This document shows positions 7,551-16,402 of a stretch of 42,584 nt of DNA, piece by piece. Every line of letters starts with the position of its first letter. Position 1 is the first letter of the stretch. The stretch comes from Thermoleophilia bacterium (GTDB lineage: Bacteria; Actinomycetota; Thermoleophilia; Gaiellales; Gaiellaceae): assembly GCA_016844515.1 (NCBI GenBank), contig JAERMP010000002.1, forward strand, positions 1 through 42,584, read 5' to 3'. The translations under genes were made by a program, and so were the position numbers. Under the pieces are notes generated by a model. The model did not search any database. It was not told where the DNA came from and saw nothing but the letters and a program-made list of their open reading frames with translations.

Positions 7551-9388
7551 GCGCTTCCGCAGCGACCCCGGTGGCCGCAACAACCGCTCGCATCTCGGTG
7601 CCGGTTGCTCTTGGTCTGACCGTGTTCGTGGCAAGCGCGCTCCACGTGATCTTCGCGCTCCGAATCCCATCGCCGTGGGTCCTTCCCGACGAGCTTCGCT
7701 ATTCCGAACTTGCAAAGAGCCTGGGCGACGGCAACCTCCCGCGGATCCGAGACGAGATCACGTTCGAATACGGGCTCGTCTATCCCGCATTGCTCGCGCC
7801 GATATGGGCGCTGTTCGATGATGTTGCGACCGCATACTCGGCCGCGAAGGTGTTGAACGCCGTATTGCTCGGACTCACGGCTGTGCCCGCCTACTTCCTC
7901 GCCAGGCGCTTCGTGGAGGAACGCTCAGCCCTCATCGCGGCTGCGCTGTCCATCAGCATCCCGTCGCTTCTGTATGCGGGCACGCTCATGACGGAGGTTG
8001 CGCTCTATCCGGCCTTCGTGCTTGCGCTGCTGGCGATTGCTATCGCCCTCGAACGGCCCACCCCGGCTACGCAGGCCGCTGCACTCGGCACCATAGCCCT
8101 CGCCTCGATGGTGAAGCTGCTGGCCGTCACCTTGCTCATTGGTTACTTCGCGGCGATCCTGCTCTACCACCGGCTCGACGTGGGCGAAGGAGAGACCTTG
8201 CGTTCGAGGCTTCGCGGGTACACGCCAACCTGGGTGGCGCTCGCTGCAGTCACTCTCGTGGGCGTCGGTCTCGGAGCAGCTGTGGGGCAAAGCCCAACAG
8301 CGGCGCTCGGCGCCTACGAGTCCATCATCGACAGCATCGACGTGTGGGCTGTTCCTTCGTGGATGTTCTTCCACGTCGCGGCGTTCGACGTCTTCGTGGC
8401 GGTGATCCCATTCGCGGCGACCGTTCTCCTCATCGCCCGCGGGCTCCGCCGAAACGCGGACAGCGGAGTTCGGCTTCTGTCTGTGCTGACGCTCACGGCG
8501 AGCGTACCCCTGTTCCTGGCTGTTGCGGCCTATTCGTCGAACGCCTCTCCTAGTCCGTTCGGCTATGCGTCCGGTGCGGGCGCCAACGAGCGAGCGACGT
8601 TCGTGCTGGCTCCGCTCGTCCTCATCGGTTTCATGGTGTGGTTGCGAGACCGCCCCGGTTCGCAGAGAAGCGTCGTCGCGTCGGCCGTGGTCGCAGCGCT
8701 CATTCCAGCCGCAATCCCACTCGATCGGTTCGACGACAATCAAGTGAGCATTCAGGCCTTCTCGTTGGTGCCTTGGGTGGGACGCGTGTACGGCGGCTGG
8801 CCGATCGCCTTGCTGGCGTTCACCGTGATGTTGGGAGCGCTCTTTCTGGTTCTTACGAGAAGGGGCGCGCGAGATGCGGCCTTCGTCGCTCCTGTGGTTG
8901 CCGCATTCGTCGCGGTGACCCTGATGGCCCAGACCGCGATGGAGGTCTCGTCCGAATGGGCTCGGTCGGTCGGTGTCGGGGAGGTCGCGGGCTGGATCGA
9001 CCGTGTCGCAGCCGACAGCGAGGTCTCGGTCCTCTGGTACGAACGAGCTGGAAACGCGTCCGCTCCGTCGGCGGCCAGGCATCGCGTGGTCTGGCTGAAC
9101 GAGTTCTTCAATCGGAGCATAGGCCCGGTCTACGAGCTCGGCTCTCCGCTGCCGTTTGCAGTGGAGCTCCCGTCTACTCGCGTGCGACTCGCAGGCAGCC
9201 GTGTCGTGTTGGAGGACGGCAGCCCAGCCGCTCTCGGCCCCCTCGTACTCGCCCCGTGTTTCGTCCGGGTCGAAGGCGAGCCGATCGCTCGAGACTCAGA
9301 AACCGGCGCGGTTGTGTACCGAGTCGTAGGTGTGGTGCGAGCGATCGTGATGGAGCCCCGCTCGTGCCCGGCGACGAGGTCGCAGTGA
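7547..9388 (+). CDS. GT-C family membrane glycosyltransferase (GT39/GT83-like)
   Basis: The 613-residue protein has about a dozen hydrophobic helices through roughly residue 470, then a soluble C-terminal domain. In the first periplasmic loop it shows WVLPDELRYSELAKSL; the acidic DE pair after helix 1 is the catalytic signature of GT-C enzymes such as ArnT and PMT. These enzymes use polyprenyl-phosphate sugars as donors on the outer face of the membrane. The DPM/ArnC-like enzymes encoded nearby (4983-5921, 9418-10605) could make such donors. ATG 7547 overlaps the stop of the upstream remnant. Acceptor and sugar are unknown. Confidence 0.82.
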   Translation: MSASAATPVAATTARISVPVALGLTVFVASALHVIFALRIPSPWVLPDELRYSELAKSLGDGNLPRIRDEITFEYGLVYPALLAPIWALFDDVATAYSAAKVLNAVLLGLTAVPAYFLARRFVEERSALIAAALSISIPSLLYAGTLMTEVALYPAFVLALLAIAIALERPTPATQAAALGTIALASMVKLLAVTLLIGYFAAILLYHRLDVGEGETLRSRLRGYTPTWVALAAVTLVGVGLGAAVGQSPTAALGAYESIIDSIDVWAVPSWMFFHVAAFDVFVAVIPFAATVLLIARGLRRNADSGVRLLSVLTLTASVPLFLAVAAYSSNASPSPFGYASGAGANERATFVLAPLVLIGFMVWLRDRPGSQRSVVASAVVAALIPAAIPLDRFDDNQVSIQAFSLVPWVGRVYGGWPIALLAFTVMLGALFLVLTRRGARDAAFVAPVVAAFVAVTLMAQTAMEVSSEWARSVGVGEVAGWIDRVAADSEVSVLWYERAGNASAPSAARHRVVWLNEFFNRSIGPVYELGSPLPFAVELPSTRVRLAGSRVVLEDGSPAALGPLVLAPCFVRVEGEPIARDSETGAVVYRVVGVVRAIVMEPRSCPATRSQ

Positions 9389-9417
9389 CGCACCTCGAGC
9401 GCCTCCGAGCCGTGTCG

Positions 9418-10605
9418 TTACGTCTCTTCGATGCTGCGGCGCAAGCCCAGGATCGAGAGCAGGAAGGACGTAAAGAACACCTGTGCGCCGACCGCGATCA
9501 CGGTTGCGGCGAGAATCGCGAGCCGCGCCTCGCTCAGCTCGCCGAACCCTCGTGAAGCCCACTGTCCGATCACGACGGCGAACAGCGCGAGGCCTGTAAC
9601 CACGAGGATGAACGCCAGCACCAGCCCGTGCTCGAGTTGGAACCGTGCTCCCAGCCGTTGGAGGAGCCGGTCCTTGTCACTGATGAAGTACACGCCGAAG
9701 ACGCGAGCGCACAGTCCGAAGCCGATCGCCTGCACGCCGACGAGGATGAGCAGGCAGCCGACGATCAGCGAATGGATGTAGAGGTCGCGTCCGAGGATCG
9801 GAGCCTGAACGAACACGAGCAACGTGATGAGAGAGCCGGCGACCAGCATGACCATCCCCGGCAGCAGAAAGAGAAAGGTCGGGTTGTAGACGACGATGAC
9901 CCGCAGGTGCCGCCACCCATCGCGAAACGGCGAGAGCTTGGACGTACCCACCCGCGGATGGAGCTCGATCGGAAGCTCCCTGACATCGAGTTGCTCGCGC
10001 GTCGCCCGGATCACCATCTCCGACGCGAACTCCATGCCGACGGTACGCAGGTTGAGGGTCGGCAGGATGCTCCGGCGAAGCGCACGCATCCCGCAGTGCA
10101 CGTCGCGGATGTTCGTCCTGTGCAAGGCGTTGAGAAAGCCGGAGAGGACCGGGTTGCCAACTCGGCTCAGCCAGGGCATCGCGCCCGGCCGGACACCACG
10201 CATGCGATTTCCGACGACGAGCTCTGCACCGTCCTCGAGCTCGTGAACAAACCTCGGAATCTCGCGGAAGTCATATGTGAGGTCAGCGTCCACCATGACG
10301 ATGTAGTCGCCGCGGGCAGCGGTTAGTCCGGCCAGATACGCGCTCCCGTAGCCGCGCCGCGGCTCCTGAACCACGAGGGCACCCGCAGCCCGGGCGAGAT
10401 TTCCGCTGTCATCTGTCGATCCGTTGTCGACGACGATCACCTCACCTGCGAGGCCGTTCTCCTCGAGCACGGCCCGTGCCGTCGTGACGCACTCGGCGAT
10501 CGTCTCCGCTTCGTCGAGGCAGGGGATGACGACGGATACCCGACACGTCGTCGGTACTGCTGCAGTCAGGGCCACAGTCACGTCGGCCTGGGAGGATATG
10601 CCCAT
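9418..10605 (-). CDS. Glycosyltransferase family 2, DPM1-like with C-terminal membrane helices
   Basis: This 395-residue protein has VSVVIPCLDEAETI, VIVVDNGSTDDS, VMVDADLTYD and the DVHCGMRAL motif of dolichol/undecaprenyl-phosphate sugar synthases. Four hydrophobic helices follow, from about residue 235 to the end. It likely transfers a sugar from a nucleotide donor to a polyprenyl phosphate. The ATG at 10605 overlaps the ATG of the divergent GT4 gene at 10604, leaving no room for promoters. A GTG at 10581 would still leave the whole domain intact and is a plausible true start. Confidence 0.88.
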   Translation of the reverse strand: MGISSQADVTVALTAAVPTTCRVSVVIPCLDEAETIAECVTTARAVLEENGLAGEVIVVDNGSTDDSGNLARAAGALVVQEPRRGYGSAYLAGLTAARGDYIVMVDADLTYDFREIPRFVHELEDGAELVVGNRMRGVRPGAMPWLSRVGNPVLSGFLNALHRTNIRDVHCGMRALRRSILPTLNLRTVGMEFASEMVIRATREQLDVRELPIELHPRVGTSKLSPFRDGWRHLRVIVVYNPTFLFLLPGMVMLVAGSLITLLVFVQAPILGRDLYIHSLIVGCLLILVGVQAIGFGLCARVFGVYFISDKDRLLQRLGARFQLEHGLVLAFILVVTGLALFAVVIGQWASRGFGELSEARLAILAATVIAVGAQVFFTSFLLSILGLRRSIEET

Positions 10606-11749
10606 GCGTGTCTGTATCGTCTACGACTGCCTGTTTCCGTACACCATCGGCGGAGCCGAGCGGTGGTATCGCAACCTCGCCGAGCAGCTCGCCAGCCGCG
10701 GCCACGACGTCACGCTGTTGACCTTACGCCAGTGGGAGCGCGGCATCGAGCCGGACATTCCGGGCGCCCGCGTCGTTGCGGCCGGCCCCAGGATGGAGCT
10801 CTACGCACGCAGCGGGCGACGACGCGTGCTGCCCCCGATCGTGTTCGGCATGGGTGTCCTCGGCCATCTCCTTCGCCATGGCAGACGCTACGACGTCGTC
10901 CACACGGCGTCCTTTCCGTATTTCTCGCTCCTCGCCGCCGCCGCGGTTCGTCGTCGGGGCGGATACCGCCTGGTCGTCGACTGGCACGAGGTGTGGACCG
11001 CCGCCTACTGGGGCGAGTACCTCGGGCGGCTCGGCGGTCGGGCAGGTTGGAGAGTGCAGCGCGCGTGCCTGCGTGTCCCACAGCGCGCCTTCTGCTTCTC
11101 TCGCATGCATGAGCGCCGACTGCGCGAGCAAGGGCTCCGCGGCGAGCTCACGCGCCTCGAGGGGCAGTACGACGGTCCGCCCGAGCCGGACGAGCCTCAG
11201 CCGGCCAGGCCTGTCGCCGTCTTTGCAGGCCGTCACATCCCGGAGAAGCGCGTCCCTTCCCTCGTGCCGGCTCTCGCGCTCGCGCGGGAGCAGATCCCGG
11301 ATTTGCGAGGAGAGATCTACGGCGACGGTCCCGATCGCGAGAAAGTCGTGAGGGCGATCTCCGAGCTCGGGGCCGATGAATACATCTCCGCACCAGGGTT
11401 CGTCGATGGGGAGGTGCTCGAGCAAGCGCTGTCGAGCGCGCTCTGCCTGGTGCTCCCGTCGACGCGGGAGGGATACGGCCTGGTCGTCATCGAGGCGTCC
11501 GCGCGCGGCGTCCCCGCCGTCGTCGTCGACGGGCCAGACAATGCCGCAACCGAGCTCATTGAGGAGGGCGTGAACGGAACAATCGCCACGTCGGCGGCGC
11601 CGAACGATCTCGCAGCAGCGTTCATGAGGGTCCAGCGAGCTGGTCCCGCGCTCCGCGACTCAACGGTCGAATGGTTCCGCAGCAATGCCGGACGCCTTTC
11701 GCTCGAGCGGTCGCTGGAGGCCGTGCTGCATGCGTATGCAAGCGACTGA
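10604..11749 (+). CDS. Glycosyltransferase family 4 (GT-B fold)
   Basis: The 381-residue protein starts MRVCIVYDCLFPYTIGGAER, a classic GT4 N-terminus with the glycine-rich acceptor loop. The donor half includes AVFAGRHIPEKRVPSLV, IYGDGPDREKV, a PGFVDGEVLEQA segment and LPSTREGYGLVVIEASA, which contains the catalytic E-x7-E region. The frame is open further upstream, but ATG 10604 is chosen because GGAGGA at 10591-10596 sits at Shine-Dalgarno distance and the domain begins exactly here. An in-frame ATG at 10598 is the alternative. The next GT4 gene overlaps its end, so the two form an operon. Confidence 0.9.
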   Translation: MRVCIVYDCLFPYTIGGAERWYRNLAEQLASRGHDVTLLTLRQWERGIEPDIPGARVVAAGPRMELYARSGRRRVLPPIVFGMGVLGHLLRHGRRYDVVHTASFPYFSLLAAAAVRRRGGYRLVVDWHEVWTAAYWGEYLGRLGGRAGWRVQRACLRVPQRAFCFSRMHERRLREQGLRGELTRLEGQYDGPPEPDEPQPARPVAVFAGRHIPEKRVPSLVPALALAREQIPDLRGEIYGDGPDREKVVRAISELGADEYISAPGFVDGEVLEQALSSALCLVLPSTREGYGLVVIEASARGVPAVVVDGPDNAATELIEEGVNGTIATSAAPNDLAAAFMRVQRAGPALRDSTVEWFRSNAGRLSLERSLEAVLHAYASD

Positions 11750-12782
11750 GCGATCCGTGCTCCACGTGCTGCCCCACCCCGGCGGCGGAGGCGAGACGTA
11801 CGTCGACCTGTTAAGCGACATGCCCGGTTATCGCTTCAGTCGGATCTACCTCGCGCACAGCCCGACGCCGTCACTCCCAGAGCTCGGACGAGGCATCGCC
11901 AGCGCCTTTCGGCGCACTCGAGCGCACGACCTCCTGCACGTCCATGGCGAGATCGCGAGCGGGCTCTGTCTCCCGCTTCTCGCCACTCGCCCGTCGGTCG
12001 TCACGTTGAACGGCCTCCACCTCGTGCGGCGCCTGAGCGGTCTCCGCCGGACGGCGGCAGCACTGAACCTACGCGCCGTCGTCCGCGCCGCCGACCGCAC
12101 AATTTGCGTGGCCAACGCTGAGCGCGACAACTTGGTAGCGGCCGTCGGACCCGCCGCTGCACGCCGGGCACTCGTCGTCTCTAACGGCGTTCGCATTCCG
12201 TCTCCGCCGAGCAAGGCCGAGCGAGTCGAGGTACGCGCGGAGCTTGGCATTGCCGAGTCCGAGCCGGTCGGGATCTGGGTCGGCTCGCTCGACGAGCGGA
12301 AGAACCCTCTAGCGGCCATTCGTGCTGCCGAGCAAGCCTCGGTTTCGCTGCTCGTCGTCGGCGACGGGCCGCTCCGGTCAGCGGTTGAGCGGTCCGCGCA
12401 GGGGCCCGTTCGGATCCTCGGTCATCGTGACGACATTCCTCGGCTCGTCGCGGCCGCCGACTTCTATGTCCTCACCTCGCGACGCGAGGGACTCGCCTTT
12501 TCCCTCCTCGAGGCAATGGCTTACGGACTTCCTGCGGTCGTGACCGACCTGCCCGAGAACGTCGAGGCAGTCAGCGACGCGGGCGTCGTCGTCCCATGGG
12601 GCGACGAGGGGGCGCTGGTGGCGGCCTTCCGTAGGCTCGTCGCGAACAAAGACGAGCGCACCGCACTCGGCGAGCGGGCGCGAAGCCGCATCGCCGAGCT
12701 CTTTGACGCTGAGGAGATGGTCAGGCGAACGCGCGCTGTGTACGACGACGTGCTCGTTGAGAGCCGCCACACCGTGCCGTAG
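11730..12782 (+). CDS. Glycosyltransferase family 4 (GT-B fold)
   Basis: The protein of about 350 residues has a short N-terminal acceptor domain (VLHVLPHPGGGGETYVDLL) and a donor domain with VGIWVGSLDERKNPLAAIRA, LLVVGDGPLR, ILGHRDDIPRLVAAADFYVL and REGLAFSLLEAMAYGLP (E-x7-E). It is a typical sugar transferase of a surface-polysaccharide pathway. The frame is open upstream of the domain; ATG 11730 is chosen because a GGAGG lies nine bases before it, with ATG 11736 as the alternative. Both overlap the end of the upstream GT4 gene, implying translational coupling. Confidence 0.88.
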   Translation: MRMQATERSVLHVLPHPGGGGETYVDLLSDMPGYRFSRIYLAHSPTPSLPELGRGIASAFRRTRAHDLLHVHGEIASGLCLPLLATRPSVVTLNGLHLVRRLSGLRRTAAALNLRAVVRAADRTICVANAERDNLVAAVGPAAARRALVVSNGVRIPSPPSKAERVEVRAELGIAESEPVGIWVGSLDERKNPLAAIRAAEQASVSLLVVGDGPLRSAVERSAQGPVRILGHRDDIPRLVAAADFYVLTSRREGLAFSLLEAMAYGLPAVVTDLPENVEAVSDAGVVVPWGDEGALVAAFRRLVANKDERTALGERARSRIAELFDAEEMVRRTRAVYDDVLVESRHTVP

Positions 12783-12789
12783 CTACGCG

Positions 12790-13782
12790 TCAGGGAGCGC
12801 TCGATTGCTGCGAAGGCAAGCTCCGCGGCCCACGCCCCGCGAAGACCTCGAAGCGGAGACGCAGGCTGTCGAGGAAGCTGATCCGGACGTCGATGACTTC
12901 TACCGGCGGTCGGGGACTTCGAGGACTGTCATGTGCTGCGCGCCACCCTGCAATCCGACCGCGAAGCGCGGCGAGATCGCGCGAGAAGATCAGAGCATCG
13001 GCTACGACGACGATCGCTTCCGTTGCTACCGCGCGTAGTCCCGCCCTGCTCCGAAGGATTCCGTACCGACGAAGGAAGTACCCACGTGCGAAGCCAGCCT
13101 GATACCGCTGCCAGACGGATCGCCGAGTGGCGCTCGCGGAACCGATGTGAATCGCAATGGCCCCGCGGGCACCGATCGTCGACCATCCAGCCGCGCGAAG
13201 TCGTAGGGCCAAGTCGACATCTTCGGCGTACGACAGCACGCCTTCATCCAATCCACCGACTGCTTCCCAAGCACTCCTGCGGTACGCTCCTCCAGCGCCA
13301 CACGGTCCCACGAGAAGGGGATGTGTGGTGGTCGCGCAAGCTGCTGGCAGATTGCGAAGTCGGGGGAAACTCGCCAGAGTCCTGTCTGCGGTCAGCCCGA
13401 AGCTCTCGATGCTCCGCGCTCCTGGGTAGAGCAAGAGCGCTGCTACGGAGCCGAGCCGCTCATCGCCGTCAAGAGGGTCGACAATCCGTTGGAGAAAGTC
13501 CGGCCGGCAGTCGACGTCGTTGTTCAAGAGCACCACGACCTCGCCGCTCCCGGCGCGCACGCCCCGATTACATGCGGTCGAGAAGCCGAGGTTTGTGTCC
13601 AGCTCGACTACTCGAACCTGCGGGAACGAGGCGCGCAGACGCTCGCGCGTACGATCGGTCGACCCGTTGTCGCAGACGATTGCCGTGTGCGGGACCGTTT
13701 GGAGTTCGAGATGCTTGAGACAGCTCTCGGTGAGTTCCCAGCGGTTGTGAACTGGGACGATGACGTCTATCGAATGGGCCAT
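12790..13782 (-). CDS. Glycosyltransferase family 2 (rhamnosyltransferase-like)
   Basis: This protein of about 330 residues starts with IDVIVPVHNRWELTESCL and has IVCDNGSTDRTRE, VVLLNNDVDCRPDFL (metal-binding DxD) and an ED motif in SYAEDVDLALRLRAAGW, as in WbbL-like and related GT2 enzymes that add deoxysugars to glycans. It ends near residue 330 with a basic tail and has no strong membrane helix. It is convergent with the GT4 gene before it. The start is uncertain: ATG 13782 begins right at the domain, while ATG 13827 would add 15 residues. Neither has a clear Shine-Dalgarno sequence. Confidence 0.85.
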   Translation of the reverse strand: MAHSIDVIVPVHNRWELTESCLKHLELQTVPHTAIVCDNGSTDRTRERLRASFPQVRVVELDTNLGFSTACNRGVRAGSGEVVVLLNNDVDCRPDFLQRIVDPLDGDERLGSVAALLLYPGARSIESFGLTADRTLASFPRLRNLPAACATTTHPLLVGPCGAGGAYRRSAWEAVGGLDEGVLSYAEDVDLALRLRAAGWSTIGARGAIAIHIGSASATRRSVWQRYQAGFARGYFLRRYGILRSRAGLRAVATEAIVVVADALIFSRDLAALRGRIAGWRAAHDSPRSPRPPVEVIDVRISFLDSLRLRFEVFAGRGPRSLPSQQSSAP

Positions 13783-13961
13783 TGCAAAGTGCCGCGACTG
13801 AAGGTTCGCTATCGGTGCATCTTTCATTCTGGCCAATCCAACGAGGAGTCACTGCAAGAGTCTGCCCACCGGCTGACAACCGCATCGAAGTTCGGCGGAT
13901 TGTTCCGTCGGACCCGACGCAACGCCACACCGATCTCGGCGGGCGCGTCAGGGGCGCGGGC

Positions 13962-13967
13962 TAGGCT
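13962..13967 (+). promoter_or_regulatory. Candidate -10 box for the WbsX-like gene
   Basis: TAGGCT lies in the 200-base gap between the divergent GT2 and WbsX-like genes, about 48 bases before the TTG start at 14016. It fits the TANNNT pattern seen at other starts in the window. No -35 box is obvious. Confidence 0.3.
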
Positions 13968-14015
13968 GGCGAGTCGTGGGCCCGCTCGAGACAATCTCCT
14001 AGCAAGGATGAGATC

Positions 14016-15497
14016 TTGAAACGCACGGCGGCGTGGCGCTCTACTGTGCGGTTTGCTCTCTACCGCATGAGACGGGTTGCAGCGGAACTGCGACGCGTCA
14101 GCACGTCGTTAGCGGATTGCGTGCGCGACGCGCGCGCGGCTGCAGGACCGACGTTGCTGGAATTCCCAGGTGAGAATCAGGTCCCTCGCACGTTGCGCGA
14201 TCGCCGCATCATCGCAGAGGCCGACGCCTGGCGCGCACGCCGAGGGGGCCGGCCTGCACGCGAAGACCAGCCCCGACCCGAGTTCTCCGAAGGAGCAGCT
14301 TCTCTGTCCGAGCGACAGGGGGGGCTCAGCACTGACCTCTCGGCGACTGACCAACGCCACCAGCCTCAGGCGAAGCTCATCGCCTTCTATCTACCCCAGT
14401 TTCATCCGATCCCGGAGAACGACGAATGGTGGGGTGAGGGATTCACGGAATGGACGAACGTCAGGCGCGCGAAGCCACTCTACCGCGACCACTTCCAGCC
14501 TCAGCTTCCGAGCGAGCTCGGCTTCTATGACCTTCGCGACCACCAAGTGCTCGACGTGCAGGCGGCTCTGGCGCGCGAATATGGAATCCACGGGTTCTGT
14601 TACTACTACTACTGGTTCAACGGGCGCCGAGTCCTCGAACGGCCGCTCGACCACATTCTGTCGAGCGGGAAGCCGCATATGCCGTTCTGCCTCTGCTGGG
14701 CGAACGAAAACTGGACGCGACGTTGGGACGGGCGTGAGAACGACGTTCTCCTACGCCAGGATTACACCGGCGATTGGGCCGACCGCCTGATTCGCGACCT
14801 GCTACCGGCGCTTGCTGACGAGCGATACATGACGATCAACGGCGCCGCAGCTCTGCTCGTATACCGAGCGGATGTCATTCCGGAGGGCGCTCGCGTCACG
14901 GACCGCTGGCGCCGTATAGCTCGGTCCGAGGCTGGACTTGACCTGCACCTGGCAGCGGTCCAGAGCCACGGGCTGACTGATCCTGTCCCGTACGGCTTCG
15001 ACGCTGCGGTCGAGTTCCCGCCGCACAACATCCATGTTCCCGCCAACCCGCGTCGTGTCCGAGATCTGGATCCGCGTTTCGACGGAATTCTCGGGGACTA
15101 CCGCGGTCTAATGCGCGCCCGTCTGGCGTTGCCGCTCCCTCAGTACGTCTGGTATCGGGGGGTCATACCATCGTGGGACAATACTGCTCGCCGCGGAACC
15201 AGCGCCCATCTCCTCGTGACATCGTCGCCGTACGAGTATCGCCTATGGCTCAGAAAGACAGTCTTGCAGGCGCTTGCTCGCGCTCCGGCTCAGGAGCCGC
15301 TTGTTTTCATCAACGCGTGGAACGAGTGGGGCGAGGGTACCCACCTCGAACCGGATGATAGGTATGGCCGCCAATGGCTCGAAGCGACTCGAGGAGCACT
15401 GATCGATGGCATCCGACAATACCTTGCTAGCGAGGGAATCATCATGAATGAGGCTCAAGCACTCGAATACGTCGCGGCGTCGATGCCCGCACCATGA
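14016..15497 (+). CDS. WbsX family protein with GH99-like domain
   Basis: The 493-residue protein has a basic N-terminal part of about 115 residues of unknown role, then the glycosyltransferase-WbsX/GH99-like domain. The domain opens with KLIAFYLPQFHPIPENDEWW, continues with GFTEWTNV, FCYYYYWFNGRRVLE and LCWANENWTRRWDG, and ends with FINAWNEWGEGTHLEPD. WbsX proteins occur in O-antigen and capsule clusters and may transfer or cleave mannose-like residues; their exact reaction is not established. The TTG start is chosen for the AAGGA sequence seven bases upstream. The stop overlaps the ATG of the next methyltransferase gene (ATGA). Confidence 0.9.
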   Translation: MKRTAAWRSTVRFALYRMRRVAAELRRVSTSLADCVRDARAAAGPTLLEFPGENQVPRTLRDRRIIAEADAWRARRGGRPAREDQPRPEFSEGAASLSERQGGLSTDLSATDQRHQPQAKLIAFYLPQFHPIPENDEWWGEGFTEWTNVRRAKPLYRDHFQPQLPSELGFYDLRDHQVLDVQAALAREYGIHGFCYYYYWFNGRRVLERPLDHILSSGKPHMPFCLCWANENWTRRWDGRENDVLLRQDYTGDWADRLIRDLLPALADERYMTINGAAALLVYRADVIPEGARVTDRWRRIARSEAGLDLHLAAVQSHGLTDPVPYGFDAAVEFPPHNIHVPANPRRVRDLDPRFDGILGDYRGLMRARLALPLPQYVWYRGVIPSWDNTARRGTSAHLLVTSSPYEYRLWLRKTVLQALARAPAQEPLVFINAWNEWGEGTHLEPDDRYGRQWLEATRGALIDGIRQYLASEGIIMNEAQALEYVAASMPAP

Positions 15498-16363
15498 CCG
15501 CTGGAAATGCCCTGACACCTCTTAATAGCCGGGTCGTGGTTGATCGCGCACGCAGACTTACAGACGCCTGCCACTGGCAGGGACACATTCCCCTTGCTTT
15601 CTTCCTGATCGAGCTGCTGGCGCCACGCCGTCTCGTCGAACTGGGCACGTGGAAAGGTGACTCGTACTGCGCCTTCTGCCAGGCCATCGACACGCTGGGG
15701 CTCGACACGCGAGCCACAGCGGTAGACACGTGGCGGGGAGATGTCCAGACGGGCCCATATGGGCCGGACGTACTCGACGAGCTAAGGACTTACCACGACC
15801 CTCGCTATGGACACTTCTCAGACCTACTTCAGGCAACGTTCGACGAAGGCCTGGAGCACATCGACGACCGAACCGTCGACCTCCTTCATATCGATGGCGC
15901 TCACGAGTACGACGCCGTGAAGCACGACCTGGAGTCGTGGCTGCCGAAGCTGACTGACCGCGCGGTCGTTCTGCTCCACGACACACATGTCCGGGAACCT
16001 TACTTCGGGGTATGGCGGCTCTGGGAAGAGATCTCCGGGCGGCACCCGAGTTTTGCGTTTCCGCACAGCTTCGGACTGGGTGTTGTTTCGATGGGAGTGC
16101 GGCCGGATCAGAGCGTGGTCGACTTCCTCGGCAGCGCCGCAACCGATGGTGGGGCGTTGGCACGGCTCTTCGCGGCGCTCGGAGAGCGTGTTGCGTCACA
16201 ACGGGGTGAGGTGCGTTATGTGGAGCAGCGTGCGGAGGTCGCTCAGATGCAGTTCGAGCTAGACGCGGCTGTCAAGGAGGTGGCAACGCTGCGAGCGATG
16301 AGGACGTTCCGCTATACGGCTCCTCTGCGCGCGCTGTACGCCCGCGTGTTCCCGTCCGACTGA
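15494..16363 (+). CDS. Class I SAM methyltransferase (Methyltransf_24-like) with coiled-coil tail
   Basis: The 289-residue protein shows LVELGTWKGDSYCAF (SAM loop), TAVDTWRGD (acidic strand), LLHIDGAHEYDAVKHDLESW and VVLLHDTHVRE, typical of the Methyltransf_24/cephalosporin-hydroxylase-like group that methylates sugars or small molecules. The last 50 residues form a likely short coiled coil (EVAQMQFELDAAVKEVATL) followed by the RYTAPLRALYARV tail often found on glycosyltransferases and methyltransferases of surface-glycan clusters. Its start overlaps the stop of the WbsX-like gene, so they are one transcription and translation unit. Sugar O-methylation is inferred. Confidence 0.85.
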   Translation: MTAGNALTPLNSRVVVDRARRLTDACHWQGHIPLAFFLIELLAPRRLVELGTWKGDSYCAFCQAIDTLGLDTRATAVDTWRGDVQTGPYGPDVLDELRTYHDPRYGHFSDLLQATFDEGLEHIDDRTVDLLHIDGAHEYDAVKHDLESWLPKLTDRAVVLLHDTHVREPYFGVWRLWEEISGRHPSFAFPHSFGLGVVSMGVRPDQSVVDFLGSAATDGGALARLFAALGERVASQRGEVRYVEQRAEVAQMQFELDAAVKEVATLRAMRTFRYTAPLRALYARVFPSD

Positions 16364-16402
16364 AACGAGAAAACACCGGCAACGTCGACTCACCCTTCCG
16401 TG

